Numbered from the stretch's first letter, positions 10,601-21,500 are shown. The stretch is 50,987 bases of DNA from Aureococcus anophagefferens (GCF_000186865.1 NW_008705568.1:1836642-1887628), one strand, 5' to 3'. Made by a program: numbers and translations. The notes: a model not told the origin generated them from the sequence alone.

Positions 10601-13600
10601 AGTTCTCGAGGCCCAGCTGAAGAGCTTGTGTCAGAACATTCGAATACGCTCACATTGAAGTCGGGTTGAAGATTTGGTTTCCACACGCGCGTCGACGGCG
10701 CGAGCGCGAGGAGCAGCCGGAGCGCGGGCAGGCGCGTCGCGCCGCGTTCGAGCGCGGCGGCGAAGGCGCCCGACGCGACGCGCGCCGTCGCGTCCCAGGC
10801 CTGCTCGCAGGCCTGCGCCATGTACCTCGCCCGGTCGAGCGCCGCCGCGGTCGGATCCAAAAGCGCCGCGTCGACCGCGGCCGCCGCGGCCGCGGGCGCC
10901 GCGGCCGCGCCGGCGACGGCGAGGCGCCGCGCGACGGCGACGTCGCCGCCCGGCGCGCAGTGGTGGGCGAGGAAGCCGTCGAGCGGCGCGCCGAGCGCCT
11001 CGAGGTAGGCCGCGCCGGCGACGGAGCAGTCGAAGGACGAAAACGCGCCGAAGAGCCCCGCCTCGTTCGGCGGGAAGTCGGCTAAAAGCCCGAGCGCGAC
11101 GCGGCAGAGCGGCGCGCGGTCGAGGTGCGCGAGCGCGACGCCCGGGAGGACGTCCGACGCGAAGGCCGCGAACGCGGCGTCGTCGCGCGTCGCGCCCGCG
11201 GCGCCGTGCGCCGCGAGCGCCTCGGCGACCGCGGGCCGCCGGAGCCGCGCCGCCGGCGCCGCGAGGGCTTTCGCGCGCGCGGCCGCGGACCCGCGGCAGA
11301 GGCCCGCGAGCGCGGCGTCGCCGCCGGGCGTCGGCCGCGCGAGCGCCGCGGCGACCCACGCGTCGCGGCTGCCTCCCGCGCACGCGGCCAGAGCGACGCG
11401 GCCCGCGACGGCCGCGACGGCCGCGTCGAGCGCCGCGTGGGGCGCCGCGGCCCAGAGGTCCAGGAGGCGCCGCGCCGCGGCGGGCGTCGGCGCCGCGAGC
11501 GCCGCGCCCGCCGCCGCGGCGACGTCCGCGCGCGCCGAGGCGACGGCGGCGAGCCGCACGGCGTCGGGCGCGGCGGCCATTAGGTCCGCGTCGAGGCACC
11601 GCCGGCTCAGCGCCGCCGCGCGCGCCCCGCCGCCGCCGGCCTCGAAGACGTCGCCGAGGAGCGGCCGCAGGAGCGCCGGCCCCGCGGCGCTCAGCGCCAG
11701 CGCGGACCCGAAGAGCGGACCGTCCAACGCCTCCGCGGCGCCCGCGACGGCGAGCGCGTCGCGGAGCAGCGACCGCAGCGGCGCGAGGAGCGCCGCGTCG
11801 CCGCGCTCCGCGTCCAGGGCCGTCGCGGCCATGACGCAGCGGCCGACGGCGCGCGCCGGCGGCCGCGGCGCGGCCTCCAAAAAGTCTCGCAGGCTCGCGC
11901 CGTCGCCGCGGCGCGCGCGCGCGAGGCAGCTCGCGAGGCCGTCGCCTGTGCCGAAACCAAATCTTCAACCCGACTTCAACGTGCGCGTATTCGAACGGTT
12001 CGTACCAGCCTCTTCGGCTGTGCGTCGAGAACTCGATGAGAGCGATCGATTCGTCCAAAATTCAGCCGAATCGACTTCGATTTGACCGAGCTAGATAATT
12101 TCAAAGTTTGGTCGGGACGTCCCAAACCAGTGGTTGATTTCCACACAGCCCGCCGCCGAGGGGCAGACCGGCGCCGTCGCCGCCGTCGAGGAAGGCCCCG
12201 AGCGCGACGAGGGGCGGGGCCGTCGGCGCCGCGGCCGCCAGCGCCGCGCGCGCGGCGTCGCCGCGGCCCGCGTAGTAGTAGTCGAGCGCGGCGAGGACCG
12301 CGGTCGGCGCGAAGCCCGGGTCGCCGTCGCCGCGCCGGAGCGCCGCGCCGAGGAGCGCCCGCCCCAGCGACGGCGGCGCCGCCTCCGGCACCTCCTCGCG
12401 GCGGCGCACGTAGGCGTTGAGGACGTCGACGGCGGGCGCGTCGCGGTCGCGCTTCCGCGGCGGTCTCGCCGCGCCGCCGACGGCCGGCGGCGGCGCGCCG
12501 GACGTCCCCTCGAAGGCGCCGCGGTGGTCCCGCGCGGCGTCCCAGGCGGCGCCGAAGCTCGCGCCGACGGGGGCCGCCGCCAGCGCGTCGACCCACGCGG
12601 CGATCTCCGTCCCGTCGAGGCCCTCGCGCGCGAGCGCTTCTTCCAAAAACCGCGCGGCCGCGGCCGCGACGGGCGCCTCGCCGTCGGCGACGGCGTCGAC
12701 GACGCGGTCCCGGCACCGGCGCGCCGCGGGGTCGTCGCCCCGCGCGAGCCGCGGCCCGTCGACGGCGCGCGCGAGGCGCGCGAGCGGCGCGAGCAGCGCC
12801 GCCGGCCAGGCCTCGTCGAAGCCCCGCGCGCAGAGTTTGCAAAAGTCGAAGCGCCCCGCCGCGACGGCCTCGGGCAGCTCCCGCGCGTAGCGGAGCAGCG
12901 CGGCGAGCAAGAGGCCGTGGACCTCGGCGAAGGGCGCGCCCGCGCGCGGCAAGAGTCCGAGGAACGTCTGGAGCTCCGGGAGCCGCGTCCGGAGGAGCGC
13001 GCGGCACTCGTAGTCGACGCGCCGCCCGGGCTTCTCGCGCCGCCGGTGCGGTTCGAGGTCGAAGTCCTCGCCCTCGAGCAGCCGCTTCGCGACCTCGAGG
13101 ATGGCCTTGACGGGCGGCCGCTCCGCGGCGCCGGAGCAGCCGCCGAAGATTTCCACCGCGGCGCCGCGCTCCGCGGCGAAGCGGTCGAGGACGCGCAACA
13201 CGAGGACGAGCGCGGCCCGGTTCGCCGCCGGGTCGCCGTGCATGAGGCCCCGGCCCAGATCCTTCTTCGAGAGCACGTCCTCGGGCGGGAGGCACCGCGC
13301 GACGGCCGCGACGGCGACGTCGCGGGGCCGCGCCGCGCGGTCGTAGGCCCCGGAGGCGCCCGCGCCGCCGGCGGCGAGGACGGCGCCGAGCGCGTCGCAG
13401 CCCGCGAGCGCGCGCGGCGCGCAGGGCTCGCCGGGCTTGGCGTCCCAGGGCCGCGTCGCCGTGAGCGCGCCCCGGGCGCCGACGGCGAGCCACGCCTCGA
13501 GGAGCGGCGGCGCCGCGGCGACGGCGCCGGCGAGCGCGGCGCGCTGCGACGGCTCCGTCGCGTCGAGCGCGCGGAGCACGCGGCGGTGCGCGGGCCGCGG

Positions 13601-14842
13601 CTCGCCGCGCGCGGCCCAGGCGAGCCACACATCGCGCGTCGCCAATTTCGCGAGCCAGCGCCGCGCGGCCTTCGCGCAGGCCTTGGCGCCGCCGTCGCCC
13701 GCGCGCGTCGACGCGTCGAGGGCCGCGAGGCTCCGCAGGCTCGCCAGACCCTCGGCGGCCGCGAGGACGCCGACGGCGTCGCGGTCCGACGCGGCGCGGA
13801 GCGCGTCGAGCAGAAGTTTCGCGTGCCGCGGCGCGTCGTCGGCGAGCTTCGCCACGACCAAGCGCACGACGCCGCCGTCGCGGCACGCGTCGGCCCGCGT
13901 ACTCGCGTCGCCGAAGCGGACGACGGCCGCGGCGACGCGGACGCACTGCTGCCGCGTCGACGCGCCCCGGCGGTCGCCCCGGGGCGCGGCGCGCGCGCCC
14001 GGCGCGGCCAGCGTCCGCCAGACGTCGTCGTCGTCGATCCAGCGCAGGACGACGCGCGCCGCCGGGGCCCCGACGGACCGCGCGCAGACCTCGAGCGCGC
14101 CGAGCGTCGCCTGCCGCAGCGCGACGTGCGTCCGCCGCAGGCTCTTCTGGCACGCGGCGCCCCACTCCCGCGCGACGGTCGCCCAGACCGCCGCCGCGCC
14201 GGCCGCCGGCAGCCGCGGCAGGAGCGCCGCGAGCGCGCGGAGGCAGCCGAGGGCCTTGGCGTCGTCCGACGGGCCGCACCGCGCGCGGAACGCGCGGCAG
14301 AGCTCGCCCAGGTGCGGCGACCGCGCGGCCCACGCGTCGGCGACGGCGAGCACCGCGGCGTCGCGGCCGTGGACGCCCCGCGCGAAGGCGCTCAGCGCGT
14401 CGCCCGTCGCCGCGCCGTCGTCGCGCTGGAGCACCTGCTGCAGCGCGTACAGCGAACTCGCGGACTCGAGGCCGGACAGCCGCGCGGCCCGCGACGCCTC
14501 GAGCGGCGCGGCCGTGTGCGCCTCGCCGGCGACGCGGCCGTAGGCGTCGACGCCGTCCATGCGCGCTTCGGCGGCGGCGCCGCGCGGCGCGTCGTCGCCG
14601 TCGCTGCTGCCGCTCGACGACGCGGCGAGGAAGGCGTCCGGCGCGCCGTCGCCGTCGCTGCTCGAGTCGGCCGTGGCGCGCGGCGGCGGCGCGCGGTCCG
14701 ACGAGTCGCTGTCGCTGCTGTCGGCCATGACGTGCAGCGGCGGCGCGCGGTCCGGCGACGAGTCGCTGTCGCTGCTGTCGGCCATGACGTGCAGCGGCGG
14801 CGCGCGGTCCGGCGACGAGTCGCTGCTGCTCGAGTCGGCCAT
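7650..14842 (-). CDS. URB1: URB1/Npa1-like ribosome biogenesis protein
   Basis: Three exons (14842-12157, 11945-10697, 10485-7650) join exactly in frame to about 2256 residues, close to human URB1 (about 2270). Both introns are introners. The N-terminus has a Ser/Asp-rich 19-residue tandem repeat. A long Ala/Leu-rich alpha-helical-repeat-like region follows, starting LSGLESASSLYALQQVLQRD and including YECRALLRTRLPELQTFLGL, which resembles the conserved Npa1 core. A very acidic Asp/Ser stretch lies around residues 1390-1475, and the C-terminal half carries LLKEALGIKESRCGFVAVKP. URB1 acts in the nucleolus in early 60S pre-ribosome assembly. Identification rests on length, architecture and these segments; another large HEAT-like nucleolar protein is possible. 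Long plus-strand frames on the opposite strand are shadows. Confidence 0.72.
10486..10688 (-). mobile_element. Introner A3 (family A) in URB1
   Basis: A 203-bp element with TSD GCGTCGAC (10478-10485, 10689-10696; perfect). In gene sense the intron is 10696 to 10486: GT donor (GTCGACGC), acceptor CACACAG, phase 2, joining AP to STRDGAV. The donor-side end has changed from CTGTGTGG to GCGTGTGG, whereas the acceptor side is intact. Confidence 0.9.
11946..12148 (-). mobile_element. Introner A4 (family A, mixed ends) in URB1
   Basis: A 203-bp element. TSD is GCCGTCGC/CCCGCCGC (11938-11945, 12149-12156; two mismatches). One end reads CTGTGCCGAAACCA and the other, reverse-complemented, CTGTGTGGAAATCA, so it combines two TIR variants. 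Gene-sense intron 12156 to 11946 has a GC donor, acceptor GGCACAG, phase 1, joining LPLG to DGLASCL. Confidence 0.88.
14667..14840 (-). repeat. 57-bp coding tandem repeat at URB1 N-terminus
   Basis: About three units with a 57-bp period (units begin near 14721, 14778 and 14835, plus an older copy from about 14667). They encode a 19-residue repeat, MADSSSSDSSPDRAPPLHV, with small changes. The two central copies are almost identical, which suggests recent expansion or homogenisation. Confidence 0.85.
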
Positions 14843-14967
14843 CGACTCGCTTGCAGACTACGATCTCCGGAGCTCCGCACGATGCATCGACGTTGAAGGA
14901 GCCTGTGTGGCTGGGGATCGACATGGGCTGCCCCTGAACACCATCATCACAGTCTCCGACGCGGGCG
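14843..14967. promoter_or_regulatory. Bidirectional promoter of URB1 and Na+/H+ exchanger
   Basis: Only 125 bp separate the divergent start codons of URB1 (14842) and the exchanger (14968). It is less GC-rich than the flanking exons. No TATA-like box seen. Confidence 0.45.
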
Positions 14968-17900
14968 ATGAGCGGCTACGAGGAGGACGCGCACGCGCAC
15001 CACGGCCACCCCGGCGCGCCGCTGGCCTTCCTCGTGCTCGCTTTATTCGCCGGCATTTTCGCCCGCACGCTCCTGCCGAAGAAGCTGCCCTACACGGTCT
15101 GGCTCCTGGGCCTGGGCGTCGTCGCGGGCGTGGTATGGGACCACGAGGACGCGAAGACGGCGCACCTCGGCAAGGTCGAGCGCATGGTGCGGAGCTGGGA
15201 CGTCGTCGACCCGCACCTCATCCTCTACGGCTTTCTACCGGCGCTCGCCGGGGCGGGACAAGCGCGCGAACGTCCCACCTCGTCTTCCACTCGTTTCGGC
15301 GGATTTTTGGACGAGCGATCATCCCTCGGAGCGCCCTCGGAGCGCGGATGCGTTCTCTGGAACGCGCGCGCGCGGCACGCCCACGTCGAAGCGACGTCGC
15401 ATCGCCCGTGTCCCGCGCAGGTGCTCATCTTCGAGAGCGCGTTCAACACGGACTTCCACACGCTCTTCAACGAGCTGGGGCAGATTTTAGTGCTGGCCGT
15501 GCCGGGGGTCGTCCTGGGCACGGCGGCGACGGCCTGCTGCGCGCGGGCCATCTACCTGGACGGCGCCGGGGCCCCGCGGCTGCCGTGGCCCGCGTGCGCG
15601 CTGCTCGGGTCCATCCTCTCGGCGACGGACCCCGTGGCCGTCGTCGCGCTCATGTCGGAGCTGGGCGTGTCCAAGCGGCTCGCGACGCTCCTCGAGGGCG
15701 AGAGCCTGCTGAACGACGGCACGGCCATCGTCATCTTCTCGGTGTTCTACCGGCGGTGCGCGCGCGAGGGCGTGTCGTCGCTCGGGTTCGCCGTCGTCGC
15801 GCCCTACGCGCTCCGCATGGCGCTCTGCGGGCCGCTCCTGGGCGCCGCCGTCGGCCAGGCCGCGAGCGTCTTCCTGGGCTTCGTCTACGAGGACCCCGTC
15901 GCGGACGGGGCAGGAAAAGGGTGATTCAACGTCGCTTCAACGTGAGTGTTCCGCGCGCGCCCGTTCCGGAGAAAGCATCCACGCTTCGAGACCGTTCCGA
16001 GAGATGATCGCTCGTCCAAAAATCAGCCGAAACGAGTGGAAACCGGCCGAGAGAGGAGCCTTTGAAGTTGGGAATTTCGCACTCTTGTCCTGCCCAGGTC
16101 GCGGAGATCGCGCTCACGCTCGCCGCGGCCTACGGCACGTTCTGCCTCTGCGAGATGGTGACCGTCGACGGCGCGTCCTTCACGTCCGGCGTGCTCGCCC
16201 TGGTCGCGCTGGGCGTCACGCTCGGCGCGCGCGGCCGCGAGCACGGCACGGCCGCCGCCGCGCACCGGCTCCACGCGTTCTGGGAGCTCGCGGGCTTCGT
16301 CGCGAACACGTCCATCTTCTTCGTCGCGGGCGCGATGATCGCGAGCCGCGTGAGCCTCGGCCGCCTCGGCGAGCTCTGCGCGCTCTACGTCGCGCTCATG
16401 GCCGTGCGCTTCGCCATGCTCGCGCTGCTGTCGCCGCTGCTCCGGAGGATGGGCTACGGCTTCGGGCTGCCCCAGTTCGGCGCGCTCGGCTGGGGCGCGC
16501 TCCGCGGCGCCGTGGGGCTCGCGCTCGCGCTCGTCGTCGAGGAGAACGAGAACATCGACGCGCGCGTGCGCGACGACGTCATGTCCGCCGTCGCGGGCAT
16601 CACGTGCCTCACGCTCGTCGTCAACGGCACGTCCATGGAGTTCGCGCTCGCCAAGCTCGGCCTGTCGCAGCCGTCCGTGGAGGAGGAGCGGCGCTTCCGC
16701 GCGACGTGCCGCGAGCTCGGCGAGCGGAGCGACGCGACGCTCCGCGACGTCGTCGAGCGCGACCGCTACCTCGGCGGCGCGGACGCGGCCGTCGTCTGCC
16801 AGTACCTGCCCGTCCACGACGCGGCGACGTACGCGAGCCGGTCGCCGCGCGCGCGCGAGGCGCGCGTGCCCTTCGTGTTGCGGCGGCGCTGGGCGGGCTA
16901 CGACGCGAGGTTCAAGCGCGCGCCCCCGCCGGCGCCGGAGGCGCCGACGCCCCGGAGCGCGCGCGAGGTCTGGGGCGAGGAGCGGCGCGTCGCCGCCGTG
17001 CTCAAGGCCGAGCTCTGGCACCTGCACCACGCCGGGTTCGTGTCCGCGGACTCGCTCGAGCTGCTCGCCGAGGTCTGCGACGTCGCCGTCGACCGCATCT
17101 TCCGGCTCGAGAAGGGGCCGGCGGGCGGTGCGGCGCGGGGCGGTGCCGGCGACGCCGAGGCGGCGGTCGCCGAGCGCGCGAGCCTCTGGGACGGCGTGCT
17201 CCGGCCGCGGCTCGAGGCCTACGCCATCGACCTCGACTTCCCGGAGCGGTGCGGCGGCGGCCCGCTCAAGGCCTGGCGCCTCTTCAAGCTCCAGTTCGCC
17301 TTCGAGTGCGCGACGAACTTCGCGCGCGCGTGCGAGCGCGCGGCGCGCGACGCGGCGGCCGGCGGCGAGGACGCGTCCGCGGGACGGCTCCGCGACGACG
17401 TCGGCAAGGCCGAGGCGTGGATCGGCGCCTACGCGTCGGCCTTCCCGGAGATGGCGCGGACGGTCAAGACCGAGGCGGCCGTGCGCGTGCTCCTGCGGCG
17501 CGAGGCGGCGAACGCCGAGAAGCTGCTCCACAGCGGCCGCATCGACTGCGGCGAGCGGGAGCGCTTCGCGCGGAAGCTCGCCATCTCGGAGCGCAAGTGC
17601 GGCCTCCAGTACTCGGGGCTCGTGTCCTTCTTCGACTTCCTCTTCACGGGCCACTCGGAGGCCTTCGCGGACGTCGGCGCGTGCCTGAGGGCCGCGCCGG
17701 AGCTCGCGGCCGTCGGCGACGTCGCGCCCCTCGCGCGCCTCGGCCGCGACGCCGTGCTGGGCGCCGACGACGACCTCGAGCGCGCGCTCGCCGGGGCCTG
17801 GGCCTTCGTGGTCAGCGGCGGCCTGCGCGTGTGCGGCGCGACGTTCGGGCCCGGGAGCTGCGTCGGCCTCGCGCTGTGTGCAAATCAAATCTTCAACCCG

Positions 17901-18783
17901 ACTTCAATGTGCGCGTATTCGAAAGGTTCGACACAAGCTCTTCGGCTCTGCGTCGAGAACTCGCTGAGAGCAATCGATTCGTCCAAAAGTCAGCCGAATC
18001 GACTTCGATTTGACCGAGCTAGAGAATTCTCAAGTTTGGCCCCGACGTCCCAGCTCACTGGTTGATTTGCACACAGGCCTCGCGGCGGTCTTCGCGGCGG
18101 GCGCGGCGCCGCCATGCTGCGCGCTCGCCGCGCCGAGCCGCTGCGTACTCTTCGACGTCGCGGCGACGCGGGCCCTCGTCGCCGACGCGCTCGAGCCGCC
18201 CGCGGCGCCCGCGGCGTCGCCCGCGACGCCGGGCGGCGGCCTCCGGGCCAAGCTCGCGGCGAGCAAGACCCTGAAGAGCGTCTGGAACCTGCGCGCGTCC
18301 GAGGGCGGCCTCGGCGACCTCGCCCGGGGCCTCGCGCGCGCGGCCGCGCTCGACGCCGCGCGGCGCGGCGGCGGGCCGCTCGGCGTGCTCCTCCCGTCCG
18401 CGCTCCGCGGGGCCTGCCGCGGGGGCCGGCCGAGGCGCGCGCCCGACGCGGACAACGGCGCCCTGGGCTTCGGCGGCGAGGGCTACGTCGAGGACCCCTG
18501 CGAGCTGCCGGAGGCCGCGTGGGTCCTCGAGCTCGACGCGGCGGGCGCCGGGGGCCTCGAGGCCGCGCTGGCCGCGGTCGCGGACCACGCGCGGGCCGTC
18601 GAGGAGCTCCGGTCCCACGCCCGGGCGCCGCGGGACCGGAGCGGCGGCCCGGGCGTCCGCCGGCGCGCGCCCACGCTCGCGGCGGCGCTCGAGGCCGCCG
18701 CGACGCCCGGCGGCCCCGCGCCGCCCGCGCCCTCCCCCGGGGATGCCCCCGGCGACGCGCCGCCGGCGACGGCGCTCGTCTAG
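14968..18783 (+). CDS. CPA1 Na+/H+ exchanger with cyclic-nucleotide-binding-like tail
   Basis: Four exons (14968-15240, 15421-15897, 16098-17865, 18077-18783) give about 1074 residues; all three introns are introners. The membrane domain has FLP|VLIFESAFNTDF, SATDPVAVVALMSELGVSKR, the transport motif GESLLND (about residue 184) and ALRGAVGLALAL (about 382), all typical of CPA1 exchangers. A His-rich N-terminus (HAHHGHPG) precedes the first helix. The long cytosolic tail contains a cyclic-nucleotide-binding-like fold (about residues 810-875: WAFVVSGGLRV, GPGSCVG, RCVLFDVAA), the arrangement of plant SOS1 and sperm NHE. The last part is disordered. These proteins swap Na+ for H+ across membranes, usually the plasma membrane; a role in salt and pH homeostasis of a marine alga is inferred. 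The stop shares a CTAG with the convergent next gene. Confidence 0.88.
15249..15420 (+). mobile_element. Introner B2 (family B) in Na+/H+ exchanger
   Basis: A 172-bp family B copy, inverted relative to B1 and B3. TSD is GCGCTCGC/GTGCTCAT (15241-15248, 15421-15428; three mismatches), so an old insertion. Intron 15241-15420: GC donor, acceptor CCGCGCAG, phase 0, restoring FLP|VLIFESAF. Confidence 0.85.
15906..16097 (+). mobile_element. Introner B3 (family B) in Na+/H+ exchanger
   Basis: A 192-bp element with perfect TSD GTCGCGGA (15898-15905, 16098-16105). Ends CGGGGCAGGAAAAG and, reverse-complemented, CTGGGCAGGACAAG. Intron 15898-16097, GT donor, phase 0, joining YEDP to VAEIALTLA. Confidence 0.93.
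17874..18076 (+). mobile_element. Introner A5 (family A) in Na+/H+ exchanger
   Basis: A 203-bp element with perfect TSD GCCTCGCG (17866-17873, 18077-18084) and matching ends CTGTGTGCAAATCA. Intron 17866-18076, GC donor, phase 1, inside the cyclic-nucleotide-binding-like region. Shares a GCTGGGACGT internal variant with A7 and A8. Confidence 0.93.
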
Positions 18784-20461
18784 GGTCGCCGCGCCCCGCC
18801 GTCGCCCCCGCGCGGCCCGAGGCGCCGCCGGAGCGCGCGCGCGCGCCGGACCGCGGGGCCGACGACGCGGCGCGACGCGTAGGACGCCGCGTCGCCGAGC
18901 GCGCGCACGGGCGCCCCGTAGAGCGGCGACGTGAGCGCGTGGAAGCGCAGCGCGTCCCGCGCGCGCCAGCCGCCCGCGCCGTCGTCGCAGGCCGCGACGT
19001 CGCGCGCGAGGACGCGCTCGAGGTCCGCGACCTGCTCCGCCGCCGTGATCACGGAGAAGCGGCCGCGGAACGGGTCCGCGAGGTCCACGCACAACGTCGC
19101 CGTCGACGAGCAGACGGCGATGATGAGCGCGAACAGGATCCGCAGCTGGAGCGAGTTGAGGAACTGGAGCACCTCCTGGTTCGACTCGATGAGGAACGCG
19201 ACGACGATGGACGCCGCGAGCTGGCCCAGCACGAACCAGTGGATCGCCGGGAAGCCGCCGAGGAGCGCCGCGAGGCGGTCGCTCCGGTGGCCGTTGAGCG
19301 ACGCGACGAGGTGGAGGCTCGCGGCCACGGACGCCTCGCGGCTCGCGTGCGCGCCCTCGACGCCGTGGAGCATCGACGACAGCGGCTCGAGCTCGTTGCG
19401 GCCGACGCCGCCGCGCAGCTCCTCGCGCGTCACGGCGCCGAACGCGCCGACGGTCGCCTCGTCGACGACGCGCGCCGCGTAGTCGCGGACGAGCGCGAGC
19501 GCGCGCCGCCGCCGGTCCGCGTGCTGCGCCTGGGCAGGACGAGCGCGCGACATTCCCGACCTTGGAGGCGCCTCTCTCGGCACGCGCGCGCGCGGATCAC
19601 TCGCGTCGAAGCGACGTCGAAGCGCCCGTGTCCCGCGCCGCGCCGCGCCGTGCCGAAGGCGCCGAGCAGCGCCGCGCGGAGCAGCCGGAGCTCGCAGGCC
19701 TCCTTGTTGAGCGCCGCGCGGATCTGCACCTGGCGGTTCCGGAGCACGTTGATCGTCGTCGCGAGGAGCGTGCCCAGCGCGATGGACAGCGTCGGCAGCA
19801 CGACGCCGTTCACCTGGGCAGGACAAGAGAGATTCAACGTCGCTTCAACGTGAGTGTTCCGCGCGCGCGCGATCCGAGACAAGCAACACTTCGAGACCGT
19901 TCCGAGAGATGATCGCTCGTCCAAAAGTCAGCCGAAATGAGTGGAAAACGGCCGAGATAGTGAGCCTTTGAAGTTGGGAATTTCGCTCTCTTTTCCTGCC
20001 CCGCCGTTCACCGTCGGCCGCAGGAGCTGCACGGCGAAGGCGTTGCCGTCGATGCTGCGGCCGTTGATGCCGTTGTAGGAGCTCAGGAAGTCGCCGACGC
20101 CGTCCGCGAGCGCGGGCCAGAGCGCGAGCGCGAGCGCCGGGGGCACCGCCGCGAGCGCGAGGAGCCGCGGCCCCTGCGACGACAGGAGCGGCAGGAGCTC
20201 GGCCTGCCGCGCCGCGTCCGCGTCCGCGTCGGGGGCCGGCTCCCGCCGCCGCGGCGGTGCGAGCGCGTCGTGTGCTGCTGCGAGGGCATCGTCCAAGCCG
20301 TCCGCTGCCAGCGCCGCCGGGCGGGCGGCGTCCAAGCCGCTTGCGCCATCCAGCAGCGCCAGCGGCGGACCGCGCGCGCGGGCGCGCGGCTGTGGCATCA
20401 CGAAAGCCGTTGCGGAGCGCCACGCCGCGGCGCCGAGGAGGACCATCACCCTCGGTGCCAT
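18780..20461 (-). CDS. Plastid-targeted DUF4239 (bestrophin-like) membrane protein
   Basis: Three exons (20461-20012, 19813-19649, 19529-18780) give about 454 residues; both introns are introners. The start MAPRVMVLLGAAAWRSATAF followed by VMP is a signal peptide ending in the ASAFAP-type motif with Phe at +1, the heterokont sign of targeting to the complex plastid, followed by a basic transit-like region. DUF4239 features: LRPT|VNGVVLPTLSIALGTLL, the cytosolic/stromal NRQVQIRAALNKEACELRLL, and two C-terminal helices around HWFVLGQLAASIVVAFLI and LQLRILFALIIAVCSS, then DPFRGRFSV. Members are distantly bestrophin-like and may form ion channels; substrate unknown. The ATG at 20461 is chosen because it heads the signal peptide. 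The last bases overlap the end of the exchanger gene. Confidence 0.85.
19530..19640 (-). mobile_element. Introner B4 (family B, internally deleted) in DUF4239 gene
   Basis: Only 111 bp: both ends of family B are present but about 80 bp of the centre are missing. TSD is TGCTGCGC/CGCCGCGC (19522-19529, 19641-19648; two mismatches). Gene-sense intron 19648 to 19530 (119 bases) has a GC donor, acceptor TGCCCAG, phase 0, joining GAFGT to AQHADRR. Confidence 0.8.
19814..20003 (-). mobile_element. Introner B5 (family B) in DUF4239 gene
   Basis: A 190-bp element with perfect TSD CCGTTCAC (19806-19813, 20004-20011). In gene sense it runs from CGGGGCAGGAAAAG to CTTGTCCTGCCCAG. Intron 20011 to 19814, GT donor (GTGAACGG), phase 0, joining LLRPT to VNGVVLP. 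Confidence 0.93.
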
Positions 20462-20635
20462 CGGCAGCCCACTAAATTCATTCCTACATCTTCTACTTTA
20501 AACGACCTCCAATATTACTGGGAGTTCGCTTCAATAACTTGGTCAACTCTGCCATGCAGATTAGATTGGTGCATTGTCCGCGCAGCTGCGTGCCCGAGTT
20601 CGGAAGCAGGCAGCCTCGATCTTCAAGGCATTCCG
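20462..20635. promoter_or_regulatory. Bidirectional promoter, DUF4239 gene and type I membrane gene
   Basis: 174 bp between divergent start codons at 20461 (minus) and 20636 (plus). It is clearly lower in GC than the exons and includes the AT-richer stretch at about 20475-20575. No defined motif recognised. Confidence 0.4.
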
Positions 20636-21500
20636 ATGGCACGTGCCGCGCTCGCCCTGCTGCTCGCGCTCCCCGTCTCCTCCGGCTTCCGGTTCGAACT
20701 CGGGCATCGAGATCGCCATCTACACGTCGTGCTCCGGCGACAGCTGCACGCAGTACCAGGAGGTGCTCAACGACGACGGGAGCATCACGGTCGTGCACCC
20801 GATCTGGCACAACTCGACGTACTGCGACGGCTCCGCCGACGAGGACTGCGAGAACAACGCCTGGGACGAGAGCACGCAGCCCTTCGGGTGCTACGCGTCG
20901 CCGTCGTTCGCCATCCCCGACTTTAGCTGGGACCGCTGCTCGTCGGAGCTCGGCCTCGAGGACGACGACACGTGGGTGGCGAGCGACGGCTCCGGGGACA
21001 CGTGCACGCAGGTCGGCGAAAACAAAGACTCGATGTGCGGCGTGGACGGGACGAGCGACGCGGACGATTTCGACGACGACGAGATCGTGCCCGCCTACGA
21101 CGCCTGCGTCAAAGCGTGCTGCGACTACGTCCCCGCCCTCGACACGCAGACGCGCCGCCGCCGCCGCCGGTCCCTCGCGGCGCTCGCGGACGACGCGAAG
21201 CTCCGCAAGTGGCTCAGGCGCGACGCGCGCGCCGCGCCCGCCGCGATCCGCGAGACGTCGACGACGACCATCATCAACGAGAGCCGCCGCGAGCACGTCG
21301 TCGCGACGGCCGCCGCCGCCGTCGTGCTCGTCGCGTCGCTCGCCTTCGTCTACCTCAGCCAGCGGAAGCAGACGGCCGAGCTCGACAAGCAGACGGCCAA
21401 GCTCGACGAGCAGGCCGCGACGCTTAGCAAGCTCGAGCGGCGCCTCGACCAGGTCCTCAAGCTCCAGGGCCGGGACGACGCCCCCCCGCGCGGCCTCTGA
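20636..21500 (+). CDS. Unknown secreted/type I membrane protein with coiled-coil tail
   Basis: The ATG at 20636 starts a clear signal peptide (MARAALALLLALPVSSGF). After about 25 codons the rest of the protein continues in the next frame (NSGIEIAIYTSCSGDSCTQY), a one-base shift near 20690-20705 that is probably a sequence error, since no intron would fit. The exported part is rich in Cys (SCSGDSC, CDGSADEDCE, CVKACCDY) and acidic residues. Then come an Arg/Lys-rich strip, a transmembrane helix (VVATAAAAVVLVASLAFVYL) and a cytosolic coiled coil of near-repeats (QTAELDKQTAKLDEQAATL). Stop at 21498-21500. Family unknown. It resembles a receptor- or scaffold-like layout but no function can be assigned. 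Confidence 0.55.

Noticed and set aside
12134..14896. Long plus-strand open frame (about 920 codons) opposite URB1 exon 1
   Set aside because: Same antisense-shadow composition; begins inside an introner and has no recognisable motif.
18780..20461. Classical bestrophin channel assignment
   Set aside because: The helices and DPFRG motif fit DUF4239 better, and the classical bestrophin N-terminal signature is not seen.
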